Source: Caprella mutica (taxonomy: Eukaryota > Arthropoda > Malacostraca > Amphipoda > Caprellidae). Taken from it: a stretch of 64,000 bases of DNA. Both the position numbers and the translations under genes were made by a program. Each line of letters opens with the position of its first letter. The stretch's first letter is position 1. Below the pieces are notes generated by a model. The model had not been told where the DNA came from and ran no database searches. It saw only the letters and a program-made list of their open reading frames with translations. This document shows positions 36,283 to 48,200 of this stretch, piece after piece. Where the stretch lies: NCBI GenBank assembly GCA_947561585.1, contig CANNZV010000116.1:186001-250000 (forward strand), written 5' to 3'.

Positions 36283-36384
36283 CTCGTGTCATGTGATGTC
36301 CAGAGAATATTTTCTCAATGGAAGAACATTTTAGCAGATAAAAGAAGAAAATTCAGCTCTGAAACCTCAAATATAATGTTATAA
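36283..36384 (+). pseudogene. Remnant of hAT transposase C-terminus
   Basis: One frame reads VSCDVQRIFSQWKNILADKR followed by Arg-Lys-Phe-Ser-Ser-Glu-Thr-Ser-Asn and a stop. This has the signature of the hAT dimerisation region (Val-Glu-Arg-Val-Phe-Ser, then Arg-Arg and a Leu-rich end). The upstream part is decayed. The stop codon overlaps the target duplication of the hAT MITE at 36386, so that element inserted at the very end of this older, related gene. A degraded terminus at about 37558-37574 (ATATTGTCACAAGCCTA) may be the right end of the older element. Confidence 0.65.
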
Positions 36385-36385
36385 G

Positions 36386-37325
36386 TAGGGTTGTGACAAT
36401 ATTCTTTTTGAAATATTTTAGACAATAACTTGCACAATAAAGAAAGCATTTATTACATATGATGATCATAGCTGTTTTTAAATTCTCGAAAATAATTCTA
36501 CGTCTGTTGTCTGCTATAATTTGTAGTCTTAACTCATTTCGAATTTAAAAAATAAGGTTCGTCTGGGAATAAAAAATATGGTACCGAAACGTCCTAGCTC
36601 CGTTTACAATGGGGACGTGTCATTAGTCCGACAGTTACATCTTTCTGTGTTATTTCTCGTTTAATTTTTTGATTAAAATAAAAAATATTACATAAATATA
36701 CATTATAGAAACGTATGCCAATTTAAATAATACGATATTTACCTTTTTTTTTTTTACTCTGGTATATATTTTACTTTATTTCTAATATTAGCTAATTTGT
36801 ATGATGCATTTCCTCATTCGTTTTAATGGAGTTTGTTGTATTCGCTAGTTTGTTGTACTGCACACTTCATGATTTTTTAATGACCTGGCAGGGGGGTTAG
36901 AGGGGTAGCACGTCCCATCCCCCGATATACATATATTTAGATGTTCAATCAGAAATAAACTGCAAAAGTGTAGAACTAATGTAGGGTCGCACCAATGAAT
37001 AGTAACCGTTTACAATAGGTTACTATTGTAACATAAAATGGCAGCTCCTATTGTGTACTCCTTATTGAAATTATTACAATTAATTATCACCTTACAGGCG
37101 ATGATTCAGTAAGGTAATTTCGTCACCTAGTATTTTAAACTTAAAACTTCTTGAATCATTCATTCAAACAATGAAAATTAGTTTGTGTTTCATTTGCTGT
37201 CACTTGGACTATTTGATTAGCTAAAAGCATATTTTGAGAATATTCTTTATTTCAAAAAATATGCTTTATTGCTAAAAAGCATAAAGAATAATTCTTTAAG
37301 CCAAAAGAATATTGTCACAACCCTA
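36386..37325. mobile_element. Non-autonomous hAT element with 8-bp target duplication
   Basis: Terminal inverted repeats TAGGGTTGTGACAATATTCT and its complement, flanked on both sides by GTTATAAG (36378-36385 and 37326-37333). An 8-bp duplication and TAGGG-type ends define hAT. It is 940 bp, AT-rich and encodes nothing recognisable. Confidence 0.92.
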
Positions 37326-37333
37326 GTTATAAG

Positions 37334-38410
37334 TAAATGTAACCCACATTATTTTATTTTCATTATATTTGTTTTATTACTCCAGTTCATCTAAAAGTTA
37401 GGTCACAAATGTACATGTTAAATTTCTGCATATGCAAAATGCACTGCATGTGAATGAATGCATATGCATGAAACTAAATGCACATGGGTGAAAATATATG
37501 CATATGCAAAATATCAAATGCATATATATGCAAAATGTCTAAGCGCATATGGTGCATATTGTCACAAGCCTAGTGATAAAATTGACATTTCACTTTATTA
37601 TTTCATGTTTTTCAGTCTCCTGTAAATTGTGTATTTTCCAACTAAAAAAGACGAAAAGTCAATGAGTTTTCAAGCTACAAGAAAAATAAAGACAGTTTTA
37701 AAATCCTTGGAACATTCCTAACAAATCAATGGAAAGCTTTTTCTAAATTTCTTCCTCTTTTTCTTTTTATCGCAGTTCAAAATCGAAAATTTTGGATTTT
37801 TTTTGAAAATTTTAGTTAGGCACCAAAAAATGCTAATAATAAAAAACATGAGGGGAATTCGAAAAAACACCTCTATACACTTGTTCAAAATGTTCCAAGG
37901 ATTCCAAAACTGTCTTCTTTTTTATTCTAGCATTTACACTCATACACTTCTCGTCTTTTGAAATATGCAAAAAAAAAAAATATTGAAAAATTACACTTTT
38001 TTCGAAAAGTAAAGCCAAAATCGAAAACGTTACAAGAATAAAATGTTTTTTTTGCTAAGTTACATACCTATACCATACAACTTTCAGAACGATCGGTCCA
38101 AAAATGAAAAAAAATTCAAAAGTGGGATACCCCCCGGCCTAAGAGATAAACAAAACTATTCATCAACCAAATTACAACAGTTCGCAGCCTACGAAAGACA
38201 ACGAGTAAAAGCAAGGTAGGTTAATAAAAATTAGCAACTTAAGATCATTTACTTTACTGATAACACTTCAGGATAAGTTTAACACCATAGCTGATAATGC
38301 GTACTAGTTAAATTATATCTACATATGAGCAGGTACTTAAACATGGTTCTGAAGAAACCATTTGGTGATATAATAACTCTGAGTTACTTACTGATTGACT
38401 CACAGATTGA
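37334..38410. other. Non-coding stretch with inverted duplications
   Basis: About 37400-37575 is rich in ATGCATATG-type steps and ends with a hAT-like terminus. About 37660-37950 is palindromic around its middle (AAGACAGTTTTAAAATCCTTGGAAC against GTTCCAAGGATTCCAAAACTGTCTTC). About 37915-38115 is the inverted counterpart of 34405-34580 (TTTTGAAATATGCAAAAA, CATACACTTCTCGTCTTTTG). About 38140-38200 resembles the end of dispersed family R1. Confidence 0.55.
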
Positions 38411-38949
38411 ACCAATCACAGGCAGTGACAGTTTAGACCAATCACATGCACTGACAGTTTAGACCAATCACAGGCAGTGACCGTCTAGACCAATCACAGG
38501 CAGTGACCGTCTAGACCAATCACAGGCAGTGGTAGATTGCACCAATCACAGACAGTGACAGATTGCACCAATCACAGACAGTGACAGATTGCACCAATCA
38601 CAGACAGTGACAGATTGCACTAATCACAGACAGTGACAGTTTTGACCAATCACAGGCAGTGACAGATTGGAGTGACAGTTTCACAGGCTGTGACAGTTTA
38701 GACCAATCACAGACAGTGACAGTTTAGACCAATCACAGGCAGTGACAGTTTAGACCAATCACAGGCAGTGACAGTTTAGACCAATCACAGACAATGACAG
38801 TTTAGAGCAATCACAGGCAGTGACAGTTTAGACCAATCACAGGCAGTGACAGTTTAGACCAATCACAGGCAGTGACAGTTTTGACCAATCACAGGCAGTG
38901 ACAGTTTAGACCAATCACAGGCAGTGACAGTTTAGAGCAATCACAGTCC
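38411..38949. repeat. Minisatellite, 26-bp unit, about 20 copies
   Basis: Unit ACCAATCACAGGCAGTGACA plus GTTTAG, with a sub-block of GATTGC variants near 38530-38620. One copy is rearranged near 38665-38690. Confidence 0.96.
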
Positions 38950-40478
38950 AGATCAATCGAGTAACTCAGGGCTATAACTTTATTGCTAGTTTTTTGTTTT
39001 CATTCTTTATTCCTATTTGTGGCATCTGAACAGCACACAGAGTTGCCAACTAGGCTTTATTTACACTATTCACTTGGCTTGAAGCAGACAATTTCAGTCG
39101 TCTGAGAATTAGATACTCGGAGACAGACACAACAGTTCCAATTAAGGACCGCGATATCACTACATAGTATGGTTTACAATCAACATAACTTTACATTAAC
39201 AAATTACTGTGCGCGAGATGCACGAATTCACCAATTAAATGAATAGCATTAAGTTTTACAATAAGATACTCTTAACTCTAGCGTTACAAGTAAATAGATA
39301 CTAAAGAGTGCATTCCATAGTGCGAGACCAATCTTCCATGCTTTGGTTTTTCTGGCAGTTCAAAAACAGAGCAAAGGTCGCACCAACAAATCTTACTAGC
39401 TGGAATGCACTGTAACCGATATACAAAGTAATAATAGAGAACAATAGCTAGTAATTACATTCAATGTTTGCCTTGTGGCGAAAGCTGGCATCGTTGAGAT
39501 CACACAATGAGGCTGTTGGAGTATTGGTGTAAGACGTTAAATAATGTAGTGGGCTTTGACGTCTGCTTAGGCCCAGAAGACCATGTCGCTACGTCAAAAG
39601 GAAAATAAATATAAGGGGCTTAGAATCTAAGGCCTCGTAGTTGAAGAGCATAACACTAGCGCTATCCTCTAAAACTGCAAGTAGCGTTAAAAAATACAAT
39701 ATAATATACAAATTGCAACAGTTCGATGCATCAAGTGACGCTATCCCTTCTCTTCCATTCACCACAGACAGCTTCAGGATAGAGTCCCTGGGAGAATGTA
39801 GGCAAACCAACCGTCTAAATTGAGCCACATCTATTGCATACATCTCGTCTGTTTTTTTTCTTTCATTAGCAACTAGACAAAGTAACTAGCCTAAACATTC
39901 ATAGAATGCATGAGGTTGAACTAACGAGTTAACTATTAGTAACTAAGCACACTTTACCTGCCACTGCACAATCACTATTCTACAACTAACTACAAACAAA
40001 AACTTCGATGGCTAATTTGGACAGTAACTAACTTGAGCTTTGATTTCTCTTTCCTATGATAGATCGTTGCCCGGATTGAAGCGGCAGAGAACAGAGAGAA
40101 CTAACCTGTCACAACAGTCATGATATGCTTGAGTAGTTATGTACGGAAATAGTATGCCACACGCGATATGAGCAACGTACATGAACTTGGTGAACAGAAT
40201 AAGAGGCAAAACTTAACATCCGATAATCTTTCTAACCATATTTATAACTCTCTTTGATTTCGATGCAATGTTGTTTCGCTATTGGTTTAATCTCTAATTG
40301 TAGTTGTTTGAAAGTTGTCCCTACTCAATAAGAGATATTCAAAGAGATATGAAGAGAAGAAGGCCTCGTAGAAGAGGAGACGGTGAAAGTACGCTCCATG
40401 CACACAGGCGACCACACGGCTACCACAAGTAACCGTGTCGACCCAGCAATGGATGGCAAGATAGACAAACATAGATAG
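38950..40478. other. Non-coding stretch
   Basis: Contains a dispersed R1 copy (39580-39800). No gene recognised. Open frames of 60-97 codons here have no supporting context. Confidence 0.5.
39580..39800 (-). repeat. Dispersed repeat family R1, partial reverse copy
   Basis: Shares GCGCTATCCTCTAAAACTGC, AAGTAGCGTTAAAAAATA, CAACAGTTCG and TCTTCCATTCACCACAGACA with the reverse copies at 16165 and 40690. Confidence 0.7.
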
Positions 40479-40618
40479 AAGACCTACACAGTCAGTCTGC
40501 TTACCCATGGATAAGAGACCTACACAGTCAGTCTGCTTACCCATGGATAAGAGACCTACACAGACAGTCTGCTTACCCATGGATAAGAGACCATTGATCA
40601 GTCTGCATAGCCATGGAT
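40479..40618. repeat. Tandem array, 36-bp unit, 3.8 copies
   Basis: Unit GAGACCTACACAGTCAGTCT plus GCTTACCCATGGATAA; the last copy is diverged. Confidence 0.93.
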
Positions 40619-40689
40619 GTAGAAAGGCAGAAGAGGAAAAAAATTGAGGAAAGATACAAAAGAAAGCTGTTGAAAAAGGGCGCCAAACT

Positions 40690-41035
40690 AATTAATTTGG
40701 TGGGGGTTTAATCTCTGCTTCGGAACCAAAGGCATTGTTTGCAGACGTCGAAAGGAATTATAAACAGTCAGAAAGGAAGGTCGCTTCACGATCAAAATCA
40801 CCTAGCTACCATCTTCAGTGACAATGCTCATGGATGCAGAAAAGCAACTGGATGGAAAAGGAAAATGAAGAGGTGATAGTGAATGAAGCATACAAGTTTA
40901 CCTAACACAAAAATCTAAATCATAACCCTAGCGCTATCCTCTAAAACTGCAAGTAGCGTTAAAAAAATAAACATTAAAAAAAACTACCTAAAAACTAAAT
41001 TACAACAGTTCGCAATCCAAGGGATGGACGCTACA
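40690..41035 (-). repeat. Dispersed repeat family R1, reverse copy
   Basis: Runs from GGAACCAAAGGC through GTGACAATGCTCATGGATGC, GGAAAATGAAGAGGTGATAG and CCTAGCGCTATCCTCTAAAA to ATTACAACAGTTCGCAATCC, the complement order of 26735-27185. Confidence 0.78.
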
Positions 41036-41555
41036 GATAAATATATGAAAGTTTATTAAATAGCTATTATAGTTATAGGCTTTAGAGAGCAATAATTTAG
41101 AAAATAAACAAATACAATAGCTTTAGTAGTGGAAGAAGTCAGATACATTCTATACATCAAATGACAAGCGTCTAGTTAGTAAGAAATAAAATAGGTGCGT
41201 CTGATTATGAAGAAGTTAATCTAGGAAATAGTTTCTAGGAGTTAATACTGTCAAGGAGTTAGAGTAGTTATGATAGTAGTTATGATAGTAGTTAACACTT
41301 ACTCGATGTGATGGTCACTACGTCACTAAGTAGCGTTGAAATTGGCACATCGTTTAAAATTAGGACACTTATGTATGGCTGTACTAATTGATTTGAAATG
41401 TGCTTAACTCTTAAAAAGTGCCACTCACTGCTAGCCTAATATGGACAATATAAAATAACAGATCTAAAATCATGGATACCATTTAACTAGCACTAGTCTA
41501 AATAACAATCAACAAACAGCTGTGATAGAACTGAGGTACGCTATTTCGAGAGAGA
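41036..41555. other. Non-coding stretch
   Basis: No feature beyond a twelve-base duplication (AGTTATGATAGT, near 41265-41290). Confidence 0.5.
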
Positions 41556-41970
41556 ACGCTATTTAGCATCACAGTGACGCTATTTAGCATCACAGTGACG
41601 CTATTTAGCATCACAGTGACGCTATTTAACATCACAGTGACGCTATTTAACATTACAGTGACGCTATTTAACATCACAGTGACGCTATTTAACATCACAG
41701 TGACGCTATTTAACATCACAGTGACGCTATTTAACATCACAGTGACGCTATTTAACATCACAGTGACGCTATTTAACATCACAGTGACGCTATTTAACAT
41801 CACAGTGACGCTATTTAACATCACAGTGATGCTATTCAACATCACAGTGACGCTATTTAACATCACAGTGACGCTATTTAACATCACAGTGACGCTATTT
41901 AACATCACAGTGACGCTACTTAACATCACAGTGACGCTATTTAACATCACAGTGACGCTATTTAGCATCC
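41556..41970. repeat. Minisatellite, 21-bp unit, about 20 copies
   Basis: Unit ACGCTATTTAACATCACAGT plus G; the first three and the last copy carry TTTAGC instead of TTTAAC. Period 21 explains the stop-free frames on both strands. Confidence 0.97.
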
Positions 41971-42041
41971 ACAGGAAATTTGGTCAGACTAAAATGAGTC
42001 ATTCATCATATATACATTAGTTACCAACAGAAGATCTGGAA

Positions 42042-42343
42042 AATTGATCAGGTGAAGCATTCATTGATCAGGTGAAGCATTCATTGATCAGGTGAAGCAT
42101 TCATTGATCAGGTGAAGCATTCATTGATCTGGTGAACCATTCATTGATCAGGTGAAGCATTCATTGATAAGGTGGAGCATTCATTGATCAGGTGGAGCAT
42201 TCATTGATCAGGTGAAGCATTCATTGATCAGGTGGAGCATTCATTGATCAGGTGGAGCATTCATTGATCAGGTGGAGCATTCATTGATCAGGTGAAGCAT
42301 TCATTGATCAGGTGAAGCATTCATTGATCAGGTGATGCATTCA
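42042..42343. repeat. Minisatellite, 20-bp unit, about 15 copies
   Basis: Unit ATTGATCAGGTGAAGCATTC with GAAGCAT/GGAGCAT variants. Confidence 0.97.
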
Positions 42344-42628
42344 TCACGACGCAGGTAACTTTTCCTGATGTTATTTCATTCAGTCCTCTTCTGCCGCAGA
42401 AAGTATGACTTCTGCGTACTGTCATAGGGCCTAGAAAAGCAGGTAAAACAGTAAACAATGAAAAGTAACCACAGAGAAAAGCAAACATTTAAAAAAAACA
42501 TGTGATAGAGTAACTTCCGAATTAGGTATCTGACAGTTCCACATCTTCGATCACATGAGAAAAAATGATCTATAAAATAATAATTATTTAACTTTCATTT
42601 TAATTGATATTTGGTACCCCTGCAGTAG

Positions 42629-43262
42629 CAAAGAAAAGAGTCACTGTGATGATGTACTATCAGAGAAAAGAGTCACTGTGATGATGTACTATCAGAGAAA
42701 AGAGTCACTGTGATGATGTACTATCAGAGAAAAGAGTCACTGTGATGATGTACTATCAGAGAAAAGAGTCACTGTGATGATGTACAATCAGAGAAAAGAG
42801 TCACTGTGATGATGTACAATCAGAGAAAAGAGTCACTGTGATGATGTACTATCAGAGAAAAGAGTCACTGTGATGATGTACTATCAGAGAAAAGAGTCAC
42901 TGTGATGATGTACTATCAGAGAAAGGAGTCACTGTGATGATGTACTATCAGAGAAAAGAGTCACTGTGATGATGTACTATCAGAGAAAAGAGTCACTGTG
43001 ATAATGTACTATAAGAGAAAAGAGTCACTGTGATGATGTACTATAAGAGAAAAGAGTCACTGTGATGATGTACTATAAGAGAAAAGAGTCACTGTGATGA
43101 TGTACTATCAGAGAAAAGAGTCACTGTGATAATGTACTATAAGAGAAAAGAGTCACTGTGATGATGTACTATAAGAGAAAAGAGTCACTGTGATGATGTA
43201 CTATAAGAGAAAAGAGTCACTGTGATGATGTACTATCAGAGAAAAGAGTCACTGTGATGATG
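42629..43262. repeat. Minisatellite, 32-bp unit, about 20 copies
   Basis: Unit GAGAAAAGAGTCACTGTGAT plus GATGTACTATCA. The variant series ATAATGTACTATAAG, GATGATGTACTATAAG repeats about 128 bp (four units) apart, from about 43001 and 43129, indicating block duplication. Confidence 0.97.
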
Positions 43263-44474
43263 CTAATTTTACAAAACACATTTTTCTAATTTTCAAATCT
43301 TACAAATTAGTCGACCCAGAACCATTTTAAAGGAACATAATAATTCTATTTTTTCTTATTTATAGTCCAATATAGCTGAAATGTTGATATGGTATGTAAA
43401 ATTGAATTCTAAGATAGCTACTCTTGGTCGTGTCTTTTTTATATATAAAATGAATATAAAAAAATTCATGATTTTTTCAAAAAATTTCATTTTAAATCTT
43501 TAATTTCACTTCAATTTCATGGCTCATGGTCTCCCATTGTAGATAATAAAAGTGTTAATAATTTCATTCACCAATTTTTCATATAACTTTTAGAAGATCA
43601 GCTTTTTCTAAATTAGCTACATACCAAAAAATTGATTTTGAAAACTTTGAAATGTTCTTTTTTTTTGTTTTTTTTTCTAACTTGAAATTCTGTCAAATCA
43701 AACTATAGGCACAGTTCTCTGCAATAGGTACCTTTGACAAAAGGCATCAAAAATTGATGGAAATTGCAAGAGAAGTGGTGAAATATCATCACTGTTATTG
43801 ACAAGAATTCAGTTGAAGCATTTTCCCAGTGACACACTTTTAAAAAAATATTTTGAAACTACTTTACAATTTTCAATTAATTTTGATGCAGTTTGCGGCA
43901 GATCTTCTGGATGAATGCGCCTTTATTTATAAATCATAACAGAATTTAAAATCAGAGAAACAAAAGAGTCCATTTTTCTCAAAATTGTCAAAAGCTGTTT
44001 GATATCCTAAAAGTTTTTTTTAAATATTCCAATTAAATCAATCACACTCATTTTATCTGCAATTTGAAACAAAGAACAATGAAATTGAACAAAAATTTGA
44101 AACAAAATCAATTTTTTTTAAATTGATGATAAAGTTTCAATCCTAATTTTATCGAAAGAATATCAGGAACATAAGTTTCTTAGAATTGAATTGTACATAA
44201 TCCGTTACATTGGACAGTAAATATTAACTACAGTTAAGAAACAGGTTGTCACCTAATAAAGAGGATGGTTTCTTTAGAAAAAGTTTAAAAAAGTGACCAA
44301 AAATCATTATGGATGCACTTTTCATTGACTGGTTAGTTTTACGTTTAATTGTACCAGATAAAATAAAAATTAAGTAACTATTATTACGGAGGGTAAATAC
44401 TTTTTATCCTATTATCAAAAATGTGGCGCTGTCCAATACTAATTCATAACTTAGCGTATGTATTCATCTATAAA
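43263..44474. other. Non-coding, very AT-rich
   Basis: No gene, RNA or mobile element recognised. Confidence 0.5.
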
Positions 44475-44784
44475 GAGTCGTACAACCGCAGGATTTTTAA
44501 GTCTTTCCACCAGACTTTTTGCTAAGCTCCTCCTACTTTTTCAACAATAATGTAAGAAAAAACGACATAAATCGTATAAATATTAGTTAGTATCCATGAT
44601 ACCTGCAGGGTAAATATATAAATATTAGTTGGTATCCATGATATATACCTGCAAGGTATCATGGAAACCAACTAATATTCATACGATTTATATTGATTTT
44701 TCTTACATTATTGTTGAAAAAGTAGGAGGAGCTTAGCAAAAAGTGTGGTAGAAAGACTTAAAAAACCCTGCGTATGTACGGTCC
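44475..44784. mobile_element. Foldback MITE, long copy, at a splice donor
   Basis: Two arms of about 135 bp form an imperfect hairpin: the left arm contains TTTTTAAGTCTTTCCACCAG and TTGCTAAGCTCCTCCTACTT; the right arm is the complement (AAGTAGGAGGAGCTTAGCAA, AAAGACTTAAAAAACCCTGC). The loop holds TAGTTGGTATCCATGATA repeats. The right end is about 17 bases from the donor of the exon at 44802. Same family as 19273-19383. Confidence 0.85.
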
Positions 44785-44801
44785 TTCAGTGCAATAGTTA
44801 C

Positions 44802-45284
44802 CTTGGGCAGCAGATCGTATTTCCCCTCTACTCTCACTCCTCTTGAGTCTGGTGGTAGAGGTCTCCTCCTCTGAACTGAAGTCAATACTACTCTCATTGT
44901 GACCATTCACCACAGGGATGCTGATGACTGTGGAGGGACCAGGGTACTTGATGTGCAAGTGCACTTTATTAGCCCTGTCCACACTAGTGCTGTCATCACA
45001 CAGAGAGTTGCCCCTCTTCATTTTCCTCTTCTCGCTGTGCTGCTTCTCCTGATAATAGTCATCAGGACTCAGTTCGTTGCCAAAGCGGTGGTATAGCTTC
45101 TCGTAGCTGTCTAGGGACGTCTTACGCAACATGTACTGTCTTTTCAGCAACAGCTGGTGGTCGGTGTGCGGTCTGGTGACGACGAAGGACAGCACGTCTG
45201 TGCCTGGGTCTCGTAACAAATCAACACACATTTGGTAAGGAAGGTTCTCAAGGTTGTGACCATTCACCCACAGTAATTGATCAC
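44802..45284 (-). CDS. PTPN13-like: FERM-PDZ gene, exon 7 (PDZ second half and tail)
   Basis: Acceptor TTTCTTTTTGTCAG, donor CCCAAG then GTAACT, 483 bases, phase 1 in and out. It opens with GDQLLWVNGHNLENLPYQMC, the PDZ region around the conserved Gly-Asp and the second helix, and ends the domain with a Leu-Ser-Phe-Val-Val strand. The rest is basic with a Lys/Arg patch and a Ser-Glu-Glu-Glu acidic cluster. The next exon is not certain: 19118-19035 is phase-compatible, and so is a variant start of the 19490-21302 exon. Confidence 0.85.
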
Positions 45285-48200
45285 CTGACAAAAAGAAAAA
45301 GGCAAATTTATAGAATTTGTATATTCATTTGTAGTTCGCTGTACTTTCAACACATGGAATGGTTCATGATTCTTTTCAAACTAATTTTATTTGAGCTATA
45401 AATGCTTTCATATATTTATGAATAAATTTAAGTATCTCTGGTACGTTCTGAAATATCAAACGGTACAACAGTATCAATCATATAAAAAATAATGAATTAA
45501 TTTAATGATGTATTTTTCCTATATGATCGATATAGTTGAAACGTTCGATATCTCTGTTACATTTGGTACTTTACTCACCAGGAATGAGTTTGTTGTAGGC
45601 TGCACCTCCTTCCATCACCGACTGCACCACCACTAATGTCTTGTCATTCACTTTCTTCTTTCTGACGCGCCTTGTCTCACCGCCATTGGTTAGGTCTTTC
45701 AAACTCTCTATGCTGTCAGAGGAGGTGTGCACCTCTTCCTCCTCGTAGTCGGTCCCCTGCACCACCACCATGCCCAAACTACCACCTGGACCACGCACCA
45801 CCACCACAGGTACCAGAACATAAGAACAGGATATCATTGCGTCATCATCCACAGAGTCAAAGTCAGAGCTGCTCTTTGTGTCGTCAGTGTAGAGAGTTGT
45901 GCGAGTTGTGTTGGTTGTTGTGCGGTGAGTTGTTTCTCGACTGTTCGAGTCGCTGGAGTCTGCGCAAACATCTTCATTGGTGATGAGCGACTCTAAGGAA
46001 CCACACGAATTGGGATAAGAACCGCTGCTGTTGCCGATGGTCCAGTCAATGGTGCGGTGTTGCTCTGTGCGCTGTTTGTTCCTCACTACCGCAGAGGCGG
46101 TGACTCTAGTACCCATACGAACAGATGGGGAGACAGTCTTGTGAGGAGAGCTGGGCAGACTCTTGCACAGTTTAGCTTCATCTAGCAGTGAGGGAGAGGA
46201 AATTGTTCGTGGGGGAAGGTTAGAAGATCTCTGACACCTCAGAGGGCTTCCATGTATGCCTGAGATCCCTAACTTGTGCTGCAGGGGACTACCATTGGGG
46301 CTCTGGCATCCCACTGAGCCACCATTCAACTTTTTCTGAAAGCTAGGACTCGCATTACTGTTTGATATGAAGGCTTTACTTTTACTCGTTCCAAAGTGAG
46401 CAGAAGAAACTATAGGAAAAACACTTTTGGACGGACTAAGTTGGACATTTCTAAGTGCATTAGAATCTTCATTGGGATTGCTACTTCTCACAGAGAATTC
46501 CGCACCATTAGTTAAAGATGTCCTTTTAGAGGATTCACTACGAACAGGAGTATGATATGTAGAGTTTTTATCAGGGGAGTGCTCTGAAGTATCAGCTTGA
46601 AGGCCACTGCAGGACGGTTGATATGGAGACAGTTTCATCGGCTTGACAGCTTTGGAGGACATTTTCTTGGCACAAAGACTCATAACACCAGGAGAGCGCT
46701 TGGGAGATTGCAAACCTAGTTCCTTCTTACTGAAGTCAGCAAAGAGAGGAAGAGTGCTGGGTCTGAGAGTAACACTGGCTATTCTCTTAGCAGAGTCATC
46801 CTTACCTTGCTTGGGAGAAATCTCCTCATCTTCTGGAATACTGTCAAAGGGAGTCTTCTTAAAAGATTTCACTCTAGTAACTTCTTTGAAAGTACTGCAA
46901 CTATCACCATTTTCATTCTTTGTTTCAGTCTCAGAGTTGACAGCATTTTTGAGAGACTGAATTTTACTCTTGAAATCGGGTCCATCATCAAGGAAAAAAT
47001 CCACATCCATTTCGTCCTCACAAATTTTACCGATTTGTCGAGGTGAAACACTCTCATGAATTGCAGCTAGCTCTTCATCTTGCTCTTCAGTGAACGAAAC
47101 TGGGGTTACTTTCTTCAAGAAACTCCCTTCATCAGTCTCAATGTACTTCTTCTTGTGGTTTTCTTCCAAGTCTTCCTTCACATCAAATTTGACCATTTTC
47201 ATCTCTTCGAATTCCTTCTCAAATTCATCGATAGGGACATCCTCATCCATTATTGACTCTATCATCATATCAAAGCTGGAATTCAAGTTTAAGTTCTCAA
47301 AGTCTGCATCTTTTTCAGATAGAACTCCTTGTAGTTTGGAGTTACTCTCTTCAACGAGATTGTCACACAACTCTGAGAACTTCAGACAGGATGAGTAGAG
47401 GAGATCAGAGAGATCACCAGTTTGCACCCCATTGGGGTGTGACGCCCCATTGGGTAGTGAGGAGAGGCCATTGGAGAAGGTGTTACACAGACTACCAGTC
47501 ACGCCATTGCTACCAGACATGGCATTGCTGCTATCAGATATGTTCAGTTGTTGTGTTAGGTCTCTCAACAGCTTCTCAGTAGACTGCAAGTTTCTCCTAC
47601 CGTTCATCTTAGAGTAATCCACGGAGTCATTCATTAGGACGTTTCTACTCTTGAAGTTAGAGTCACTATTTAATTTGAGTTCTTGGTTAGCAAAGGAAAA
47701 GGAGTTCTCTTTGTCAGGCAGATAGGTTTTCTCTTTCAGATTAGAGGATGACAAACACTTGGCAAAGTCTGATTTGAAGTGAGGAGGTGAGACAGGAGAC
47801 ACTGGCTCACTCTCATCATGACTTTCTAGCTGAAAACATTCGAGAGACTTGAAATCAGGTAGTTTGAGAGGAGTGATGACACTCTTGTAGTTAGAAGAAG
47901 TTACCACCATTTTAGCATCAGGAGGTGTTCGATGTCCTTCAAGCAGTTCCGATTCAGAGTTGAGAGAGAGAATGTCATCAGACTCATTTCTACTGGAGAC
48001 ACTGTGAGAGTTAGAGGACTGGTGGTAATTCCTCTGTCTCAGGGTGGAGCTAACGGAACTACTCGCTAAGAATGGGGGGTTGTGAGAGAAAGCTGTCTCC
48101 AGGTGGTGGGACAGAGACGTGGAGGGGGTGGATATGTTTGCTGATGATTGTGAAGACTGCTCATCACAGGAGGCTGAAGATTTTACCAGATTCAGACCAC

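Noticed and set aside
41498..42020. Frames of about 150 codons on both strands
   Set aside because: Translations of the 21-bp array.
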